From the NCBI GenBank assembly GCA_026390795.1, contig JAPLFG010000003.1, forward strand, positions 1,178,001 to 1,242,000: a stretch of 64,000 nt of DNA. The letters run 5' to 3'. Below the pieces are notes generated by a model. That model made no database searches and was not told the origin of the DNA. It was given only the letters and a program-made list of their open reading frames with translations. Positions 36,258-45,786 of the stretch are shown here, piece after piece (position 1 is the stretch's first letter; each line of letters begins with the position of its first letter). This DNA is from Ignavibacteriales bacterium (lineage in GTDB: Bacteria > Bacteroidota > Ignavibacteria > Ignavibacteriales > Melioribacteraceae). Made by a program: the position numbers and the translations under genes.

Positions 36258-37079
36258 TCAGAGTGGAATACGAAAACTCAATTGGAATTTATTTCCGTAA
36301 GGATTTATATCAACATTGCTGCCGATCGGCTTCAATTGATCTGATTCATTATCGCTTGTAAATAAAAGAAGGTCAATTTGACTATAGAGCCAAAGAACAG
36401 CGTATGTAATTATAAATGTATTTCTAAGTTTGAATGATTTATTATACTCATCATATTTCTGCTGAATAAGAAAGCTATCCGTTTCTTTCAAATAATTGTC
36501 TTGTTTCTTGTTCGCATCAATTGTAAAATAAATTACTGCACCAATATTGAGAGTAGACGCAACCGTATTTAACCAGCCCTTGGTTAAATTTCCGTGATGA
36601 AGTTGACCAAGCCCCGGCAGCAATAAATTTTTTACAACTGCGCTTACAGCCGGAACCGGAGCTAAATATTTTACTTCTTGTTCCCGCCTTGTAGAATCAG
36701 CCGGTTGAATAACATCCAAATCCGGATTCTTTCTAATGAATTCAGCTTTAACTTCATTGAAAATAGTGATTAATTTAGGTGAAGTTGTTAATGGATCCGG
36801 AAGATAATTTCTTTTGATCTTTAGAATGCTTTCGAAGCTTTTCCTTGTAGATGAGTCTGCGCCAGTAGAATAGAAGACTATAGCGCGCATCATATGAAGT
36901 TCGATTAAAAGAGAATCGCTAATATTTCCTTTTGCTATCAATTGATCGGAAAGATTTATGACTTTATCATATTCAAAATTCTCATATTCCTGTTGAACTT
37001 TATCAAAAGTAACTTCTTGAGAATGGATTAAGGAGATCCCCAGTAAAAAAAATATTATCAGAAATAATTTTTTTATCAT
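36258..37079 (-). CDS. Exported DUF5683-type protein
   Basis: A signal peptide (MIKKLFLIIFFLLGISLIHS) precedes a helical TPR-like region (YENFEYDKVINLSDQLI, residues 30-110). The second half has PGLGQLHHGNLTKGW and two membrane segments, as in DUF5683 proteins common in the Bacteroidota. Its function is not known. Its ATG overlaps the kelch stop (ATGA), so it is the last gene of the kinase/kelch operon. Confidence 0.75.
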   Translation of the reverse strand: MIKKLFLIIFFLLGISLIHSQEVTFDKVQQEYENFEYDKVINLSDQLIAKGNISDSLLIELHMMRAIVFYSTGADSSTRKSFESILKIKRNYLPDPLTTSPKLITIFNEVKAEFIRKNPDLDVIQPADSTRREQEVKYLAPVPAVSAVVKNLLLPGLGQLHHGNLTKGWLNTVASTLNIGAVIYFTIDANKKQDNYLKETDSFLIQQKYDEYNKSFKLRNTFIITYAVLWLYSQIDLLLFTSDNESDQLKPIGSNVDINPYGNKFQLSFRIPL

Positions 37080-38362
37080 TTGAGCAAAAGCATTTTTTTA
37101 GTTAATGAATAATTACCCGCTGTCATTCTATAAAAATAAATTCCGCTTGGAACCTTATTGCCGTTTTTATCCTCGCCGTTCCAGCCAACTTGATATTTGC
37201 CCGGTGATTTTTCCTCGTTAACTAATGCGGCTATTTCTCTTCCCAGAAAATCATAAATTTTCAACTGAACCTGGCCGACAGTCGACACTTGGTAGCTGAT
37301 AACCGTAGATGGATTAAACGGATTAGGAAAATTTTGGTCAAGTGCAAATTCATTCGGCAAATTATTACCATCTTGAACCGATGAAGCTTCATCAAGAATT
37401 TCAATATAAGGAACAACTTTGCCAAGATGCCCGCGGTCTGTTCTGCCCCCGAAAACTGCAACAAATCCATTTTTGTAAGCAACTGCCATTAAGCCGGCGC
37501 GTGCGTATGTCATCGGTAAAGATTGCGTAATTTTTAATGAGCCGTCCGGTTGAATTTCAACTTGTTCAACTGTGTTCAACGCTGTTAATGTTTCATTATA
37601 ACCGCCAATGAGAAATCCCTTTTTGCTAAGCGGGTTGTAAACTGCGGATCCCGCAGCGCGAGACTCGTTTAATTGTTCGGGCATATCCGCTAATGTTTGC
37701 GTGCTTATGTTAAATTTTTGAATTGCTTTCATAACACCGTTTATTACACCGCCAAAAATATAAATGTTATTGCCCACGATAAACGTCATACGCTGGCGAG
37801 GAGGATCCGGTGAAGGAGAATTAAAAGAAATTCCATTTTGTTTAGTACTTAAGTTATATGCTTGAATGTATGAGAGTGTGTCTCCTGCAGTGGCCGGATC
37901 ACCTCCAATGATATAAAAATTCTCTCCTACAATTTGGCCAGTAGAAAATAATCTTCCAAAATTTTTATTCCGGTCATATACTGAAGCAAGATTTGAAACA
38001 ATTTTATAATCCCAAGATTCCAATGTATTTTTATCTGTTGAGGCATCAACCGTACCGCCGAAGTACATAATACTGTTCTTCCAAAGATCCGCAACAAATT
38101 GATCCCTTGGTTGAATCATTCTTCCAACCATTTGCCAAGAATTTTTTTCCACATCATATTCTTGAATCCAATCAACGGCGCTTTGCAATGAATCCGAATA
38201 ACCGCCGAGGATATATATTTTATTGCTTTGCGCTGCAATATCGTAGATAACTTGACCGCCCGAGACCGGATAAGGCATTTTACCAACTACACGCCACCGT
38301 AATTGCGCTTCCGTGATTGCAGCGGTAAATAATATCAATATTACAACTAATATTTTTTTCAT
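37076..38362 (-). CDS. Secreted kelch-repeat protein with type IX sorting domain
   Basis: Residues about 20-320 contain six or so kelch units, seen as repeated GG turns (YILGGYSD, MYFGGTVD, YIIGGDP, YIFGGVI, FLIGGYNE, AVFGGRTD), forming a beta-propeller. The C-terminus is a type A T9SS sorting domain (FALDQNFPNPFNPST, LKIYDFLGREI, GIYFYRMTAGNYSLTKKMLLLK). It is predicted to be exported by Sec, then by the type IX system to the surface. The ATG at 38362 is preferred over a TTG at 38371. Following the kinase gene by 47 bases, it may be the operon's output or sensor. Confidence 0.9.
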   Translation of the reverse strand: MKKILVVILILFTAAITEAQLRWRVVGKMPYPVSGGQVIYDIAAQSNKIYILGGYSDSLQSAVDWIQEYDVEKNSWQMVGRMIQPRDQFVADLWKNSIMYFGGTVDASTDKNTLESWDYKIVSNLASVYDRNKNFGRLFSTGQIVGENFYIIGGDPATAGDTLSYIQAYNLSTKQNGISFNSPSPDPPRQRMTFIVGNNIYIFGGVINGVMKAIQKFNISTQTLADMPEQLNESRAAGSAVYNPLSKKGFLIGGYNETLTALNTVEQVEIQPDGSLKITQSLPMTYARAGLMAVAYKNGFVAVFGGRTDRGHLGKVVPYIEILDEASSVQDGNNLPNEFALDQNFPNPFNPSTVISYQVSTVGQVQLKIYDFLGREIAALVNEEKSPGKYQVGWNGEDKNGNKVPSGIYFYRMTAGNYSLTKKMLLLK

Positions 38363-38409
38363 CGTTATCAAGATATTTATGAAAAAGTTTTTCTTTGCAT
38401 TGCGAAAAA

Positions 38410-40002
38410 TTAATTGTTTTTGAATCTGAACTTAAGTTTCAGTGTATCTCTTGCCTTTATAACAAACGAAGTATCAATGTCCTTGAACATCGGGTTTTTT
38501 ATTTTCAGATCAACCGGACCAGGAACAACTTTAATAAATTTATTTGCAATCATCGGTGCTTCAGCTTTTATGGTTCCGCCAATGTATATATCACCAACTG
38601 GCGGGAAAACTGAGCAGTAAATGAACCCCATCGTTTCCTCTTCAATATTAACATGAACCAAAGTTACTTTACCAGCTTCAACTGTAACATTTTTATAAAA
38701 GGTCGGGTATTTAGGATGAGTAAACACTACTGAATATTCTCCCGAAAGTATGGGAATTCTTTTATCAAATGGAGTTGGTCCATAACTTTCTCCACTTATT
38801 GAGACACCCGCGTTTACAGGAAAAGATTGGACATCAAGCCAGCCCATACCAACTTTATTATCCTGTTTTGGGGATGAATCTGTATTCTGATCTTGAGCGG
38901 GTATTGAATTTTTATTATCAACAAGCGGTTTATTAAGATTATTCAAATCAACTTGATCTTTTGCTTGTTGATTCTCTTGCTGTGTGCTGTTCGGTTCAGA
39001 AGAATTATTATTTAATATATTTCCTTTATCGCCGCCGGGTATAATTTTATTCTGACCCGGTTGATTCAACATCGGCACAACAAAAATTGCAACTATTCCA
39101 AGAAAAATTACCGCAATAAAGATCCAGGCAAGTTTAGATTTATTCCCCTCTCTATCAACATTGTTAATTACAATCGTTGGCTGGTCAACGTGAACGTTTA
39201 ATTCATCTAAAATTTCTTCTGCGGATTCATAACGCTGCGTCATATTCTTCTTCAACATATTGAAGAGAATTTCTTTTATTAATTCCGGCTGATCTCCGGT
39301 CATTTTAGCAACTTCGTTTTCATCGTAAGCCATTATTACATTCAACGTAAGACTAACATTATCCCTCAAGAATGGATTCTTTCCGGTAAAGAGTTCAAAC
39401 AATACAACGCCGGTAGAAAAAATATCGCTCTGGGGTGTAAGTTTTGCACCGCGTACCTGTTCAGGGCTCATATAGCTCGGCGTTCCAACAATTGAATACG
39501 GATTTGTAACGAAATTATCTTCAGCAGAAAGAGCTAATCCAAAGTCGCCCAATTTTACATTGAGATTCTTATCTACAAAAATATTCTCCGGTTTGATATC
39601 TCGGTGTATAATTTGATTCTTGTGTGCATAATCCAACCCCTTTAGTATCTGGATCATCACATGTTCTTTCTGTTCCGGTGAAAGAGTTTTTGTTTTGAAG
39701 ATATTACGGAGAGATTCTCCTTCAATATATTCAAATGAAATGTAGAAGAATTCTTTGCTCATCCCGAAATCGAGAACCTTTATGATATTCGGATGATCTA
39801 GTTTGGCAAGAATTTTTCCTTCACGCTTGAAACGTTCTACCATCGAAGGGTCGGGCAGTTTCTGCGTGTTAAGAACTTTGAGAATAATTTTTTTGCTTAG
39901 ATAAATATGATTGGCAAGAAAAACGGCAGCATGCTCATCTTTCTTGAGAACTTCAATGATCTGAAACTTTTCGAATAATATTTCCGATGTAAGAGAAGAC
40001 AT
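38410..40002 (-). CDS. Ser/Thr protein kinase with transmembrane and PEGA domains, glycine-free nucleotide loop
   Basis: The kinase domain (residues 10-265) keeps the catalytic residues: K42, the HRDIKPEN loop (D135) and DFG at 153-155, followed by GTPSYMSPEQVRG. The usual glycine-rich loop is replaced by VLKKDEHAAVFLA with no glycine at all, which is unusual. One membrane span lies at 291-310, followed by an Asn/Gln-rich linker and a C-terminal PEGA domain (SGESYGPTPF). PEGA domains often face the periplasm. Only one base separates it from the upstream GAF-sigma-54 regulator, so the two act together. Confidence 0.9.
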   Translation of the reverse strand: MSSLTSEILFEKFQIIEVLKKDEHAAVFLANHIYLSKKIILKVLNTQKLPDPSMVERFKREGKILAKLDHPNIIKVLDFGMSKEFFYISFEYIEGESLRNIFKTKTLSPEQKEHVMIQILKGLDYAHKNQIIHRDIKPENIFVDKNLNVKLGDFGLALSAEDNFVTNPYSIVGTPSYMSPEQVRGAKLTPQSDIFSTGVVLFELFTGKNPFLRDNVSLTLNVIMAYDENEVAKMTGDQPELIKEILFNMLKKNMTQRYESAEEILDELNVHVDQPTIVINNVDREGNKSKLAWIFIAVIFLGIVAIFVVPMLNQPGQNKIIPGGDKGNILNNNSSEPNSTQQENQQAKDQVDLNNLNKPLVDNKNSIPAQDQNTDSSPKQDNKVGMGWLDVQSFPVNAGVSISGESYGPTPFDKRIPILSGEYSVVFTHPKYPTFYKNVTVEAGKVTLVHVNIEEETMGFIYCSVFPPVGDIYIGGTIKAEAPMIANKFIKVVPGPVDLKIKNPMFKDIDTSFVIKARDTLKLKFRFKNN

Positions 40003-40003
40003 T

Positions 40004-41494
40004 TTATTGCTCGCCCATTTCTTTCAGTTTCAGCTGAATCCATCTAACAGAAACATCCAAAGATTTAGCGGTTGATGTTCTATTATGATTGAATTCCTCC
40101 AGCCGTTTTTTGAGAAGCAGCATTTCATATTCTCTAAGTGTGCCTTGAAAAGTAGCCACCACTGCTTGATCTTCAAGAATAATGTGGTCGGTGTGTAATC
40201 TATTTCCGTCGCAAAGTATCAGAGCTCGCTGAATAACATTGATCAGTTGCCGAATATTTCCCGGCCAGTAATAACTTTCTAATTTTTTTATTGCGGCAGA
40301 ATCAATTAACATATCTTTAGAGCCGAGTTTTTTAATAAAGAAATCTACGAGCAATGGAATATCGCTTCTTCTTTCACGAAGAGGCGGAACGCGAATTGGG
40401 AATACATTCAATCTGTAGAATAAATCTTCTCTGAAAGATCCGTCTTTTACAAGTGCTTGCAAATCCTTGTTCGTTGCTGTAATTATGCGAACATTAATCT
40501 TTCTTACTTTCACATCACCGAGACGGATAATTTCTCTATTCTCAAGCACCCGCAAAAGTTTTGCCTGAAGAGCAATGGAAATATCTGCAATTTCATCAAG
40601 GAAAAATGTTCCGCCATCGGCGGCTTCCAGCAAGCCCTGCTTATCTGTATTTGCGCCCGTGAATGCGCCCTTTTTATAACCGAACAGTTCACTTTCCAGA
40701 AGATTGTCCGGAATTGAGCCGCAGAACTGTGCAAGAAATGGTTTATCCTTTCTTTTACTCAAATCATGAATTGCTTTTGCCGCAATTTCTTTTCCCGTTC
40801 CGCTTTCTCCGGTAATTAACACTGTTGTATCTGTAAGTGCCACCTTATAAAGAATTTGAGAAAGATTACGCATAACAGGACTTTCACCAATCATGTCGGG
40901 AATTTCGAATAGTGATTGCAGCCGATTGGTGAGAATCTGATTTTCTTTTTCAAGTTCTTCCAATTTAATTATACGGTCCAGTGCGAGTGAAACTAGATTT
41001 GAAAAGAAACTTAAGAATAAAAGATTTTCGTCTGTAAACTCGCGGCGGTCTAACTGGCTATCCGCAACTATTACTCCCCAAACTTTTTCATCTCTAACAA
41101 TCGGAACGCCGATAACAGATTTAATTCGTTGTATCTGTACGCTTTCAAATTGTGAGAGATGAGGATCTCCCATAACATCGTGATAAAGAAGAGGTTTCTT
41201 TTCTTTAATTACTTTCTGAAGAATACCGGAAGAAAATTCGTGAAGATCAGTAATTGTTTCGTTAGAAATCTTACGCGCAGAAATTATTGAAAAATTATCA
41301 TTCTCTTCATCATACTTAACAAACAAACCCCGTTCCGCATTTATAACATTAATGACAATATCAATCGCGTCTTCTATTAATAAATCCTGGCGGGTAGCCG
41401 AATTTAATATCTGTGTGAATTCATAAAGTGATTCGAACTCATCCTTAGAAAGATTTTTTATGTGATTAATATTTTCTTTAAAAAAATCACTCAT
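40004..41494 (-). CDS. GAF-domain sigma-54-dependent transcriptional activator
   Basis: An N-terminal GAF domain (about residues 20-175) replaces a receiver. The AAA+ core has GESGTGKE (229-236) and GAFTGA (276-281). The C-terminal Fis-type helix-turn-helix (NRTSTAKSLDVSVRWIQL) completes an NtrC-type activator. It binds sigma-54 promoters on receipt of a ligand or kinase signal. It is encoded one base upstream of the Ser/Thr kinase, suggesting that the kinase phosphorylates it or reports to it, as known for kinase-linked enhancer-binding proteins in myxobacteria. NorR is also GAF-type, but nothing here ties this one to NO. Confidence 0.92.
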   Translation of the reverse strand: MSDFFKENINHIKNLSKDEFESLYEFTQILNSATRQDLLIEDAIDIVINVINAERGLFVKYDEENDNFSIISARKISNETITDLHEFSSGILQKVIKEKKPLLYHDVMGDPHLSQFESVQIQRIKSVIGVPIVRDEKVWGVIVADSQLDRREFTDENLLFLSFFSNLVSLALDRIIKLEELEKENQILTNRLQSLFEIPDMIGESPVMRNLSQILYKVALTDTTVLITGESGTGKEIAAKAIHDLSKRKDKPFLAQFCGSIPDNLLESELFGYKKGAFTGANTDKQGLLEAADGGTFFLDEIADISIALQAKLLRVLENREIIRLGDVKVRKINVRIITATNKDLQALVKDGSFREDLFYRLNVFPIRVPPLRERRSDIPLLVDFFIKKLGSKDMLIDSAAIKKLESYYWPGNIRQLINVIQRALILCDGNRLHTDHIILEDQAVVATFQGTLREYEMLLLKKRLEEFNHNRTSTAKSLDVSVRWIQLKLKEMGEQ

Positions 41495-41513
41495 TGATAG
41501 AACGTCTCACTTT

Positions 41514-42491
41514 TTATTGAACAACAAAAGATGCAGGCAAAGAGCGGGCACGGTTCTGAAAATCATCTATAACCCAGATTACCCAGAAATATTGGCCTGC
41601 GGGCAAATTATTTATTTCGGTTATGTCGGCTGTAAATTCAACTTTTTCTTTTGAAAAATTTATAGGTCCAAAAACTAATTTCGGAGAATTACCTTCTGTG
41701 TATATCTCAAAATTATAACTGAAATTAAATCCAGGTAAAAATCTATTCCAGACAAATTTAATGGGCTTATTTACAATTTCGAGATTTGCCGGAGATTTGA
41801 AAATGATATCTTGCCGTATGGTTCTTTTAATTGTTGAAAAACCGATTTTAAATTCTTTACCCGCCGCGTTATATACACTAATTTCAAAATTTTTACCGAT
41901 TCCTTCATCCATCGAAGTTAAATTCAAATCGGATGATGTAAATTTATTTTCATAGAATCCGGAAGAAGATTTAAATGAAAGACTTTTATTAATGTTCAGT
42001 TCGGTACAGCGGATAAAAACAGTAGCTATATCATTTTCAAGATCTGATATTTTCGCTTTCACATAAAGTGTGTCGCTCTGAACAGTTGGATATCTATTCA
42101 CAACGCTCGTGTAAATTACAAGACTGTCAAGCTGTGGAATTGCATTTAAAGTAGCATCAATGTGCTGAGTTCTCTGATTTATAAGGTTGATAAGAAGAGA
42201 ATCATTGCTGTATCCATTTTTTTCAAAATAGATCCAACCCTGTTTCTGCGGCAGCTGATCAATCAAAAATTTTCCCGCGGCATTTGTTTCAACCAATAGA
42301 TTTTGATTTTTCCAGTAAACTTTTACTCCTTCAATAGGTTGATGAGGTAAAGCAGCCGTTTGAATTGTACCTTCAATTGAAGCAAGCTGGTATCCTGGAT
42401 TTAGTGGATCGAGCGGATTTAATCTTGGAGCGTCGCACGAAAGTGCGACACCGATCAAAACTAGAGACAGCATACCACGAAAAATTTTCAT
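41514..42491 (-). CDS. Lipoprotein with carboxypeptidase-like beta domain
   Basis: The N-terminus MKIFRGMLSLVLIGVALSC is a lipoprotein signal with C19. A region of about 70 residues (SIEGTIQTAALPHQPIEGVKVYW, FLIDQLP) resembles carboxypeptidase regulatory-like or cna-B-type folds, followed by beta-rich segments with no clear family. It is the first gene of the unit with the sigma-54 activator 19 bases downstream, so it may be the extracytoplasmic sensor. Function is not known. Confidence 0.8.
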   Translation of the reverse strand: MKIFRGMLSLVLIGVALSCDAPRLNPLDPLNPGYQLASIEGTIQTAALPHQPIEGVKVYWKNQNLLVETNAAGKFLIDQLPQKQGWIYFEKNGYSNDSLLINLINQRTQHIDATLNAIPQLDSLVIYTSVVNRYPTVQSDTLYVKAKISDLENDIATVFIRCTELNINKSLSFKSSSGFYENKFTSSDLNLTSMDEGIGKNFEISVYNAAGKEFKIGFSTIKRTIRQDIIFKSPANLEIVNKPIKFVWNRFLPGFNFSYNFEIYTEGNSPKLVFGPINFSKEKVEFTADITEINNLPAGQYFWVIWVIDDFQNRARSLPASFVVQ

Positions 42492-42590
42492 ATCAGATTA
42501 AATCCACTGGACAAAAAGCCGTTGCCTTGTTAAAACAAAGATAAATAAAAGCCAAAAGACTTGCGGCAAATATGCAGGAAATAATTCTAA

Positions 42591-43379
42591 TTATAAACTC
42601 AAAAATAGACTTCCTGTGGAATAGAGCACAGCATTGCCGGAGATTCTAACGCGGTTTCCTCTCTCCTCGCAAAAGAGTTCACCCATTCTTTTTGAAACTT
42701 GAAGTACACGAAAATTTTTCTTATTGAATTTTTCGGACCAATAAGGAACCAGAACCGTATGTGCAGATCCGGTTACCGGATCTTCGTCAATTCCTTCATT
42801 CGGCGCAAACATGCGAGAGACAAAATCAACATCGTCTCCTCTAGAGGAAATTATAACCGCGTGCGGATGGATCTTTTTAATTAATTCAATTTTAGGCTCA
42901 TAATTTCGAATAAACTTTTCCGAATCGAAAACAACTAGAAGATAAAATCCGTTTTCTAAAACTTCTACCGGTTCCTTATCAAAACATTTTTTGATTGCAT
43001 CGCTCATCTTCACCGGTCTCGGCTTGTGCAGCGGAAAATCGAGTGTAAGCAATTCTCCGTCCCGCTCAACAATTAATTCGCCGCTCTTAGACATAAATTT
43101 AATTTTTGTAGAATTCTTTTCAATGAAATTAAAAATCACATAAGCCGATGCTAGGGTTGCGTGTCCGCATAAGGGAACTTCGTTTGCGGGCGTCATCCAC
43201 CTAATATGGTAATACTCATTCTCCTTAACAAAGAATGCTGTCTCTGATAAATTATTTTCTGAGGCAATTTTCTGAAGAATATCGTCATCGAGCCATTTTT
43301 CAAGCGGAACAACTGCCGCGGGATTTCCGCCAAATAATTTTGAAGTGAACGCATCAACTTGATAAATTGGAAACGTCAT
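42591..43379 (-). CDS. PhzF family isomerase/epimerase-like protein
   Basis: The 262-residue protein has the PhzF family marks: GGNPAAVVPLE near the start, the catalytic glutamate E46 in NNLSETAFF, the VPLCGHATLASAYVIF motif, and DEDPVTGSAHTVLVPYW. PhzF acts in phenazine biosynthesis, but most bacterial homologues have other, undefined isomerase roles. The gene stands alone, 77 bases downstream of yjjX in the same direction. Confidence 0.9.
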   Translation of the reverse strand: MTFPIYQVDAFTSKLFGGNPAAVVPLEKWLDDDILQKIASENNLSETAFFVKENEYYHIRWMTPANEVPLCGHATLASAYVIFNFIEKNSTKIKFMSKSGELIVERDGELLTLDFPLHKPRPVKMSDAIKKCFDKEPVEVLENGFYLLVVFDSEKFIRNYEPKIELIKKIHPHAVIISSRGDDVDFVSRMFAPNEGIDEDPVTGSAHTVLVPYWSEKFNKKNFRVLQVSKRMGELFCEERGNRVRISGNAVLYSTGSLFLSL

Positions 43380-43456
43380 GAAATACTCCTTTCATTTATT
43401 TATTCTATACCAACTCTATGTTCAATCAAGCTGTTCTATAAATTAGCAGCAAGATT

Positions 43457-43990
43457 TTAAAAAAATATTTCTCTATGCAAAAAAGGAATTAGAGCAACTT
43501 TTAATCCTTCGATATAAAGTTCTTTTCTATTCATTACACCGTTTGTAAAAAATCCAATGGCTCCGTGTTTCTGTTTTGTGTTCTGCTGATTCATAATTTC
43601 ATCCATTACATCGCCAAGCTCAATCCCCTGTAAAAGTTTTTCAACTATGCTCATGGGTAATTCAAAATGAGGAGACAATCCAAACCCGATTCTTCCTTCT
43701 TTATCAATAACGCACATACAGCCAAACGCAAACCACTTTTCAAATTGTTTGGCAATACCACCTTCAATGCCTACGAAAAAATCAGCGGATAGATTTTGAG
43801 TCTGGTTTAATTCTTTGAGTTTTATTGCCCGGTTTTGAGCACCGATGAAAGATTGATCTCCTACCGGTTGAGAAGAAACACCGGATTCGACATTAATACC
43901 TATGGTTTCAACACTATCATAATAATTTGCGAACGCTTCCTTAACAGAATCTATTTTAACGGGATTTTTTGATCCTACCAGCACTTTCAT
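43457..43990 (-). CDS. yjjX: Inosine/xanthosine triphosphatase (YjjX/DUF84)
   Basis: The 177-residue protein begins VLVGSKNPVKIDSVKEAF, has GVSSQPVGDQSFIGAQNRA, FVGIEGGI, and ends with HGAIGFFTNGVMNRKELY, the DUF84 signature. It hydrolyses deaminated purine triphosphates (ITP, XTP), protecting nucleic acids. Deaminated purines can arise under nitrosative stress, which fits this organism's denitrification genes but is an inference. Confidence 0.92.
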   Translation of the reverse strand: MKVLVGSKNPVKIDSVKEAFANYYDSVETIGINVESGVSSQPVGDQSFIGAQNRAIKLKELNQTQNLSADFFVGIEGGIAKQFEKWFAFGCMCVIDKEGRIGFGLSPHFELPMSIVEKLLQGIELGDVMDEIMNQQNTKQKHGAIGFFTNGVMNRKELYIEGLKVALIPFLHREIFF

Positions 43991-44124
43991 ATTACCGCCT
44001 TTAAAAAGAAATAATGCTTTAAAGAATACAAAAATAATTTGTTATTTTTCCATGTGATTGTTCATTACAATCTCTTAGCTATTCTAGCATATTAAAACCA
44101 ATATAAAATTATCACGGAGAATTT

Positions 44125-45783
44125 ATGAAGAATCAACTCTTTTTTGTCTTCTTGATATCATCCCTTCTTTTGGTTAGCTGCAGTAATGGTCAAAAAGAAA
44201 TTCAGACTGCGTTGGATAAAATTAACGCTGACGGATTAAAAGAAAAGATTTCAATATTGGCTTCCGATGATTTTAGGGGACGCGCTCCTGCAACTCTGGG
44301 AGAAGAGCGGACTATCAATTATCTTCAAGAACAATTCAAGAAGATTGGGCTGCGTCCAGGTAACGGGAATAGTTATTTGCAAGAAATTCCTCTTGTCGAA
44401 ATTACTACAAACCAAAATTCGGTAACCGCAGTAGTTAAAGACAAGAAAGAAACTATAAATCTTTCCGTTTCAAAAGATTTTGTTGTTGGTACAACAAGAT
44501 TTGTAGACAATACTTCATTGAAAAACTCAGAAATGATTTTTGCCGGTTACGGAATTGTTGCACCGGAATATAATTGGAATGATTACCGCGGACTTGATGT
44601 AAAAGGTAAAACGGTTGTTGTTCTTGTTAACGATCCCGGATTCGCTACGGGCGATAAAAATTTATTCAACGGCAAAGCAATGACATACTACGGAAGATGG
44701 ACTTATAAATATGAAGAAGCCGCAAGACAGGGCGCTGCGGGCTTAATAATTATTCACGAAACCGATGCCGCGGGTTATCCATGGGGCGTTGTTGAAAATA
44801 GCTGGACAGGCACCAGATTCTATTTAGACTCACCGGACAAAAACATGTCAAACTGCGAGTTTAACGGTTGGGTTACCACAGAAACCGCACAGAAAATTTT
44901 TGAAATGTCCGGGTTAGATTATAATAAAGAAATTGTATCCGCCTCTCAAAGAGGATTTAAACCTGTTGTTCTTTCATCAAAAATGTCAATCTCATTCAAG
45001 AGTAAATTTGCTTACATAAAATCGAATAACGTCATTGGAATACTTCCCGGAAAAGAACTTGCCGATGAATATATTATCTATACAGCTCACTGGGATCATT
45101 TCGGTGTTAAACCAAATCCAGCTCAGGGCGATTCAATTTTAAATGGTGCGGTAGACAATGCAACCGGTGTGGCTGGAATTTTAGAAATCGCCGAAGCATT
45201 TGCCTCTCTAAGGCAGCCTCAGAAACGTTCTATCGTTTTCCTTTCGGTTACTTGTGAAGAAGCGGGATTACTCGGAAGTGATTATTATGCAAAACATCCT
45301 CTCGTTCCATTAAAGAAAACCGCAGCCGAAATAAACCTGGACGCGCTGAACGTATTTGGAAAAACAAATGATATCACTCTAGCAGGTTTTAAAGATTCCG
45401 AATTAGATGATTATGCCGAAAAGGTAATTAAGGAAAACGAGAGGTATGTTGTACCAGAACCAACTCCTGAAAAGGGAATGTACTTCAGAAGCGATCATTT
45501 TAGTTTTGCAAAGGTCGGTGTTCCTGTTCTCTATTTTGGAAGCGGCATGGATAACATCGAACATGGCAAACAATGGGGCCTGGATCAATCAGCAAAATGG
45601 CTGAGAGAGAATTATCATAAACCTTCCGATGAGTATAAACCGGACATCTGGAAATTCGACGGAATGTTAGCCGACTTAAAAATTATTTTTGAAGTTGGCT
45701 ACGATCTAAGCATGACAAACAAATTCCCGAATTGGCTGGCAGGCTCCCCATTTAAAGCCAACCGGGATGCAATGATGAAATAG
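44125..45783 (+). CDS. M28 family zinc aminopeptidase, lipoprotein
   Basis: A lipoprotein signal (LLLVSCS, C19) is followed by an M28 core carrying the zinc ligands: TAHWDHFG (His), GAVDNATGVAGI (Asp), TCEEAGLLGSDY (Glu), NLDALNVFG (Asp) and FRSDHFSFAKVGVPVLYF (His). A PA-type insertion lies in the middle (KTVVVLVND, GAAGLIIIHET). The enzyme removes N-terminal residues of peptides outside the cytoplasm. Length (552 residues) is usual for the PA-M28 group. It ends 3 bases before the convergent esterase. Confidence 0.93.
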   Translation: MKNQLFFVFLISSLLLVSCSNGQKEIQTALDKINADGLKEKISILASDDFRGRAPATLGEERTINYLQEQFKKIGLRPGNGNSYLQEIPLVEITTNQNSVTAVVKDKKETINLSVSKDFVVGTTRFVDNTSLKNSEMIFAGYGIVAPEYNWNDYRGLDVKGKTVVVLVNDPGFATGDKNLFNGKAMTYYGRWTYKYEEAARQGAAGLIIIHETDAAGYPWGVVENSWTGTRFYLDSPDKNMSNCEFNGWVTTETAQKIFEMSGLDYNKEIVSASQRGFKPVVLSSKMSISFKSKFAYIKSNNVIGILPGKELADEYIIYTAHWDHFGVKPNPAQGDSILNGAVDNATGVAGILEIAEAFASLRQPQKRSIVFLSVTCEEAGLLGSDYYAKHPLVPLKKTAAEINLDALNVFGKTNDITLAGFKDSELDDYAEKVIKENERYVVPEPTPEKGMYFRSDHFSFAKVGVPVLYFGSGMDNIEHGKQWGLDQSAKWLRENYHKPSDEYKPDIWKFDGMLADLKIIFEVGYDLSMTNKFPNWLAGSPFKANRDAMMK

Positions 45784-45786
45784 TTT

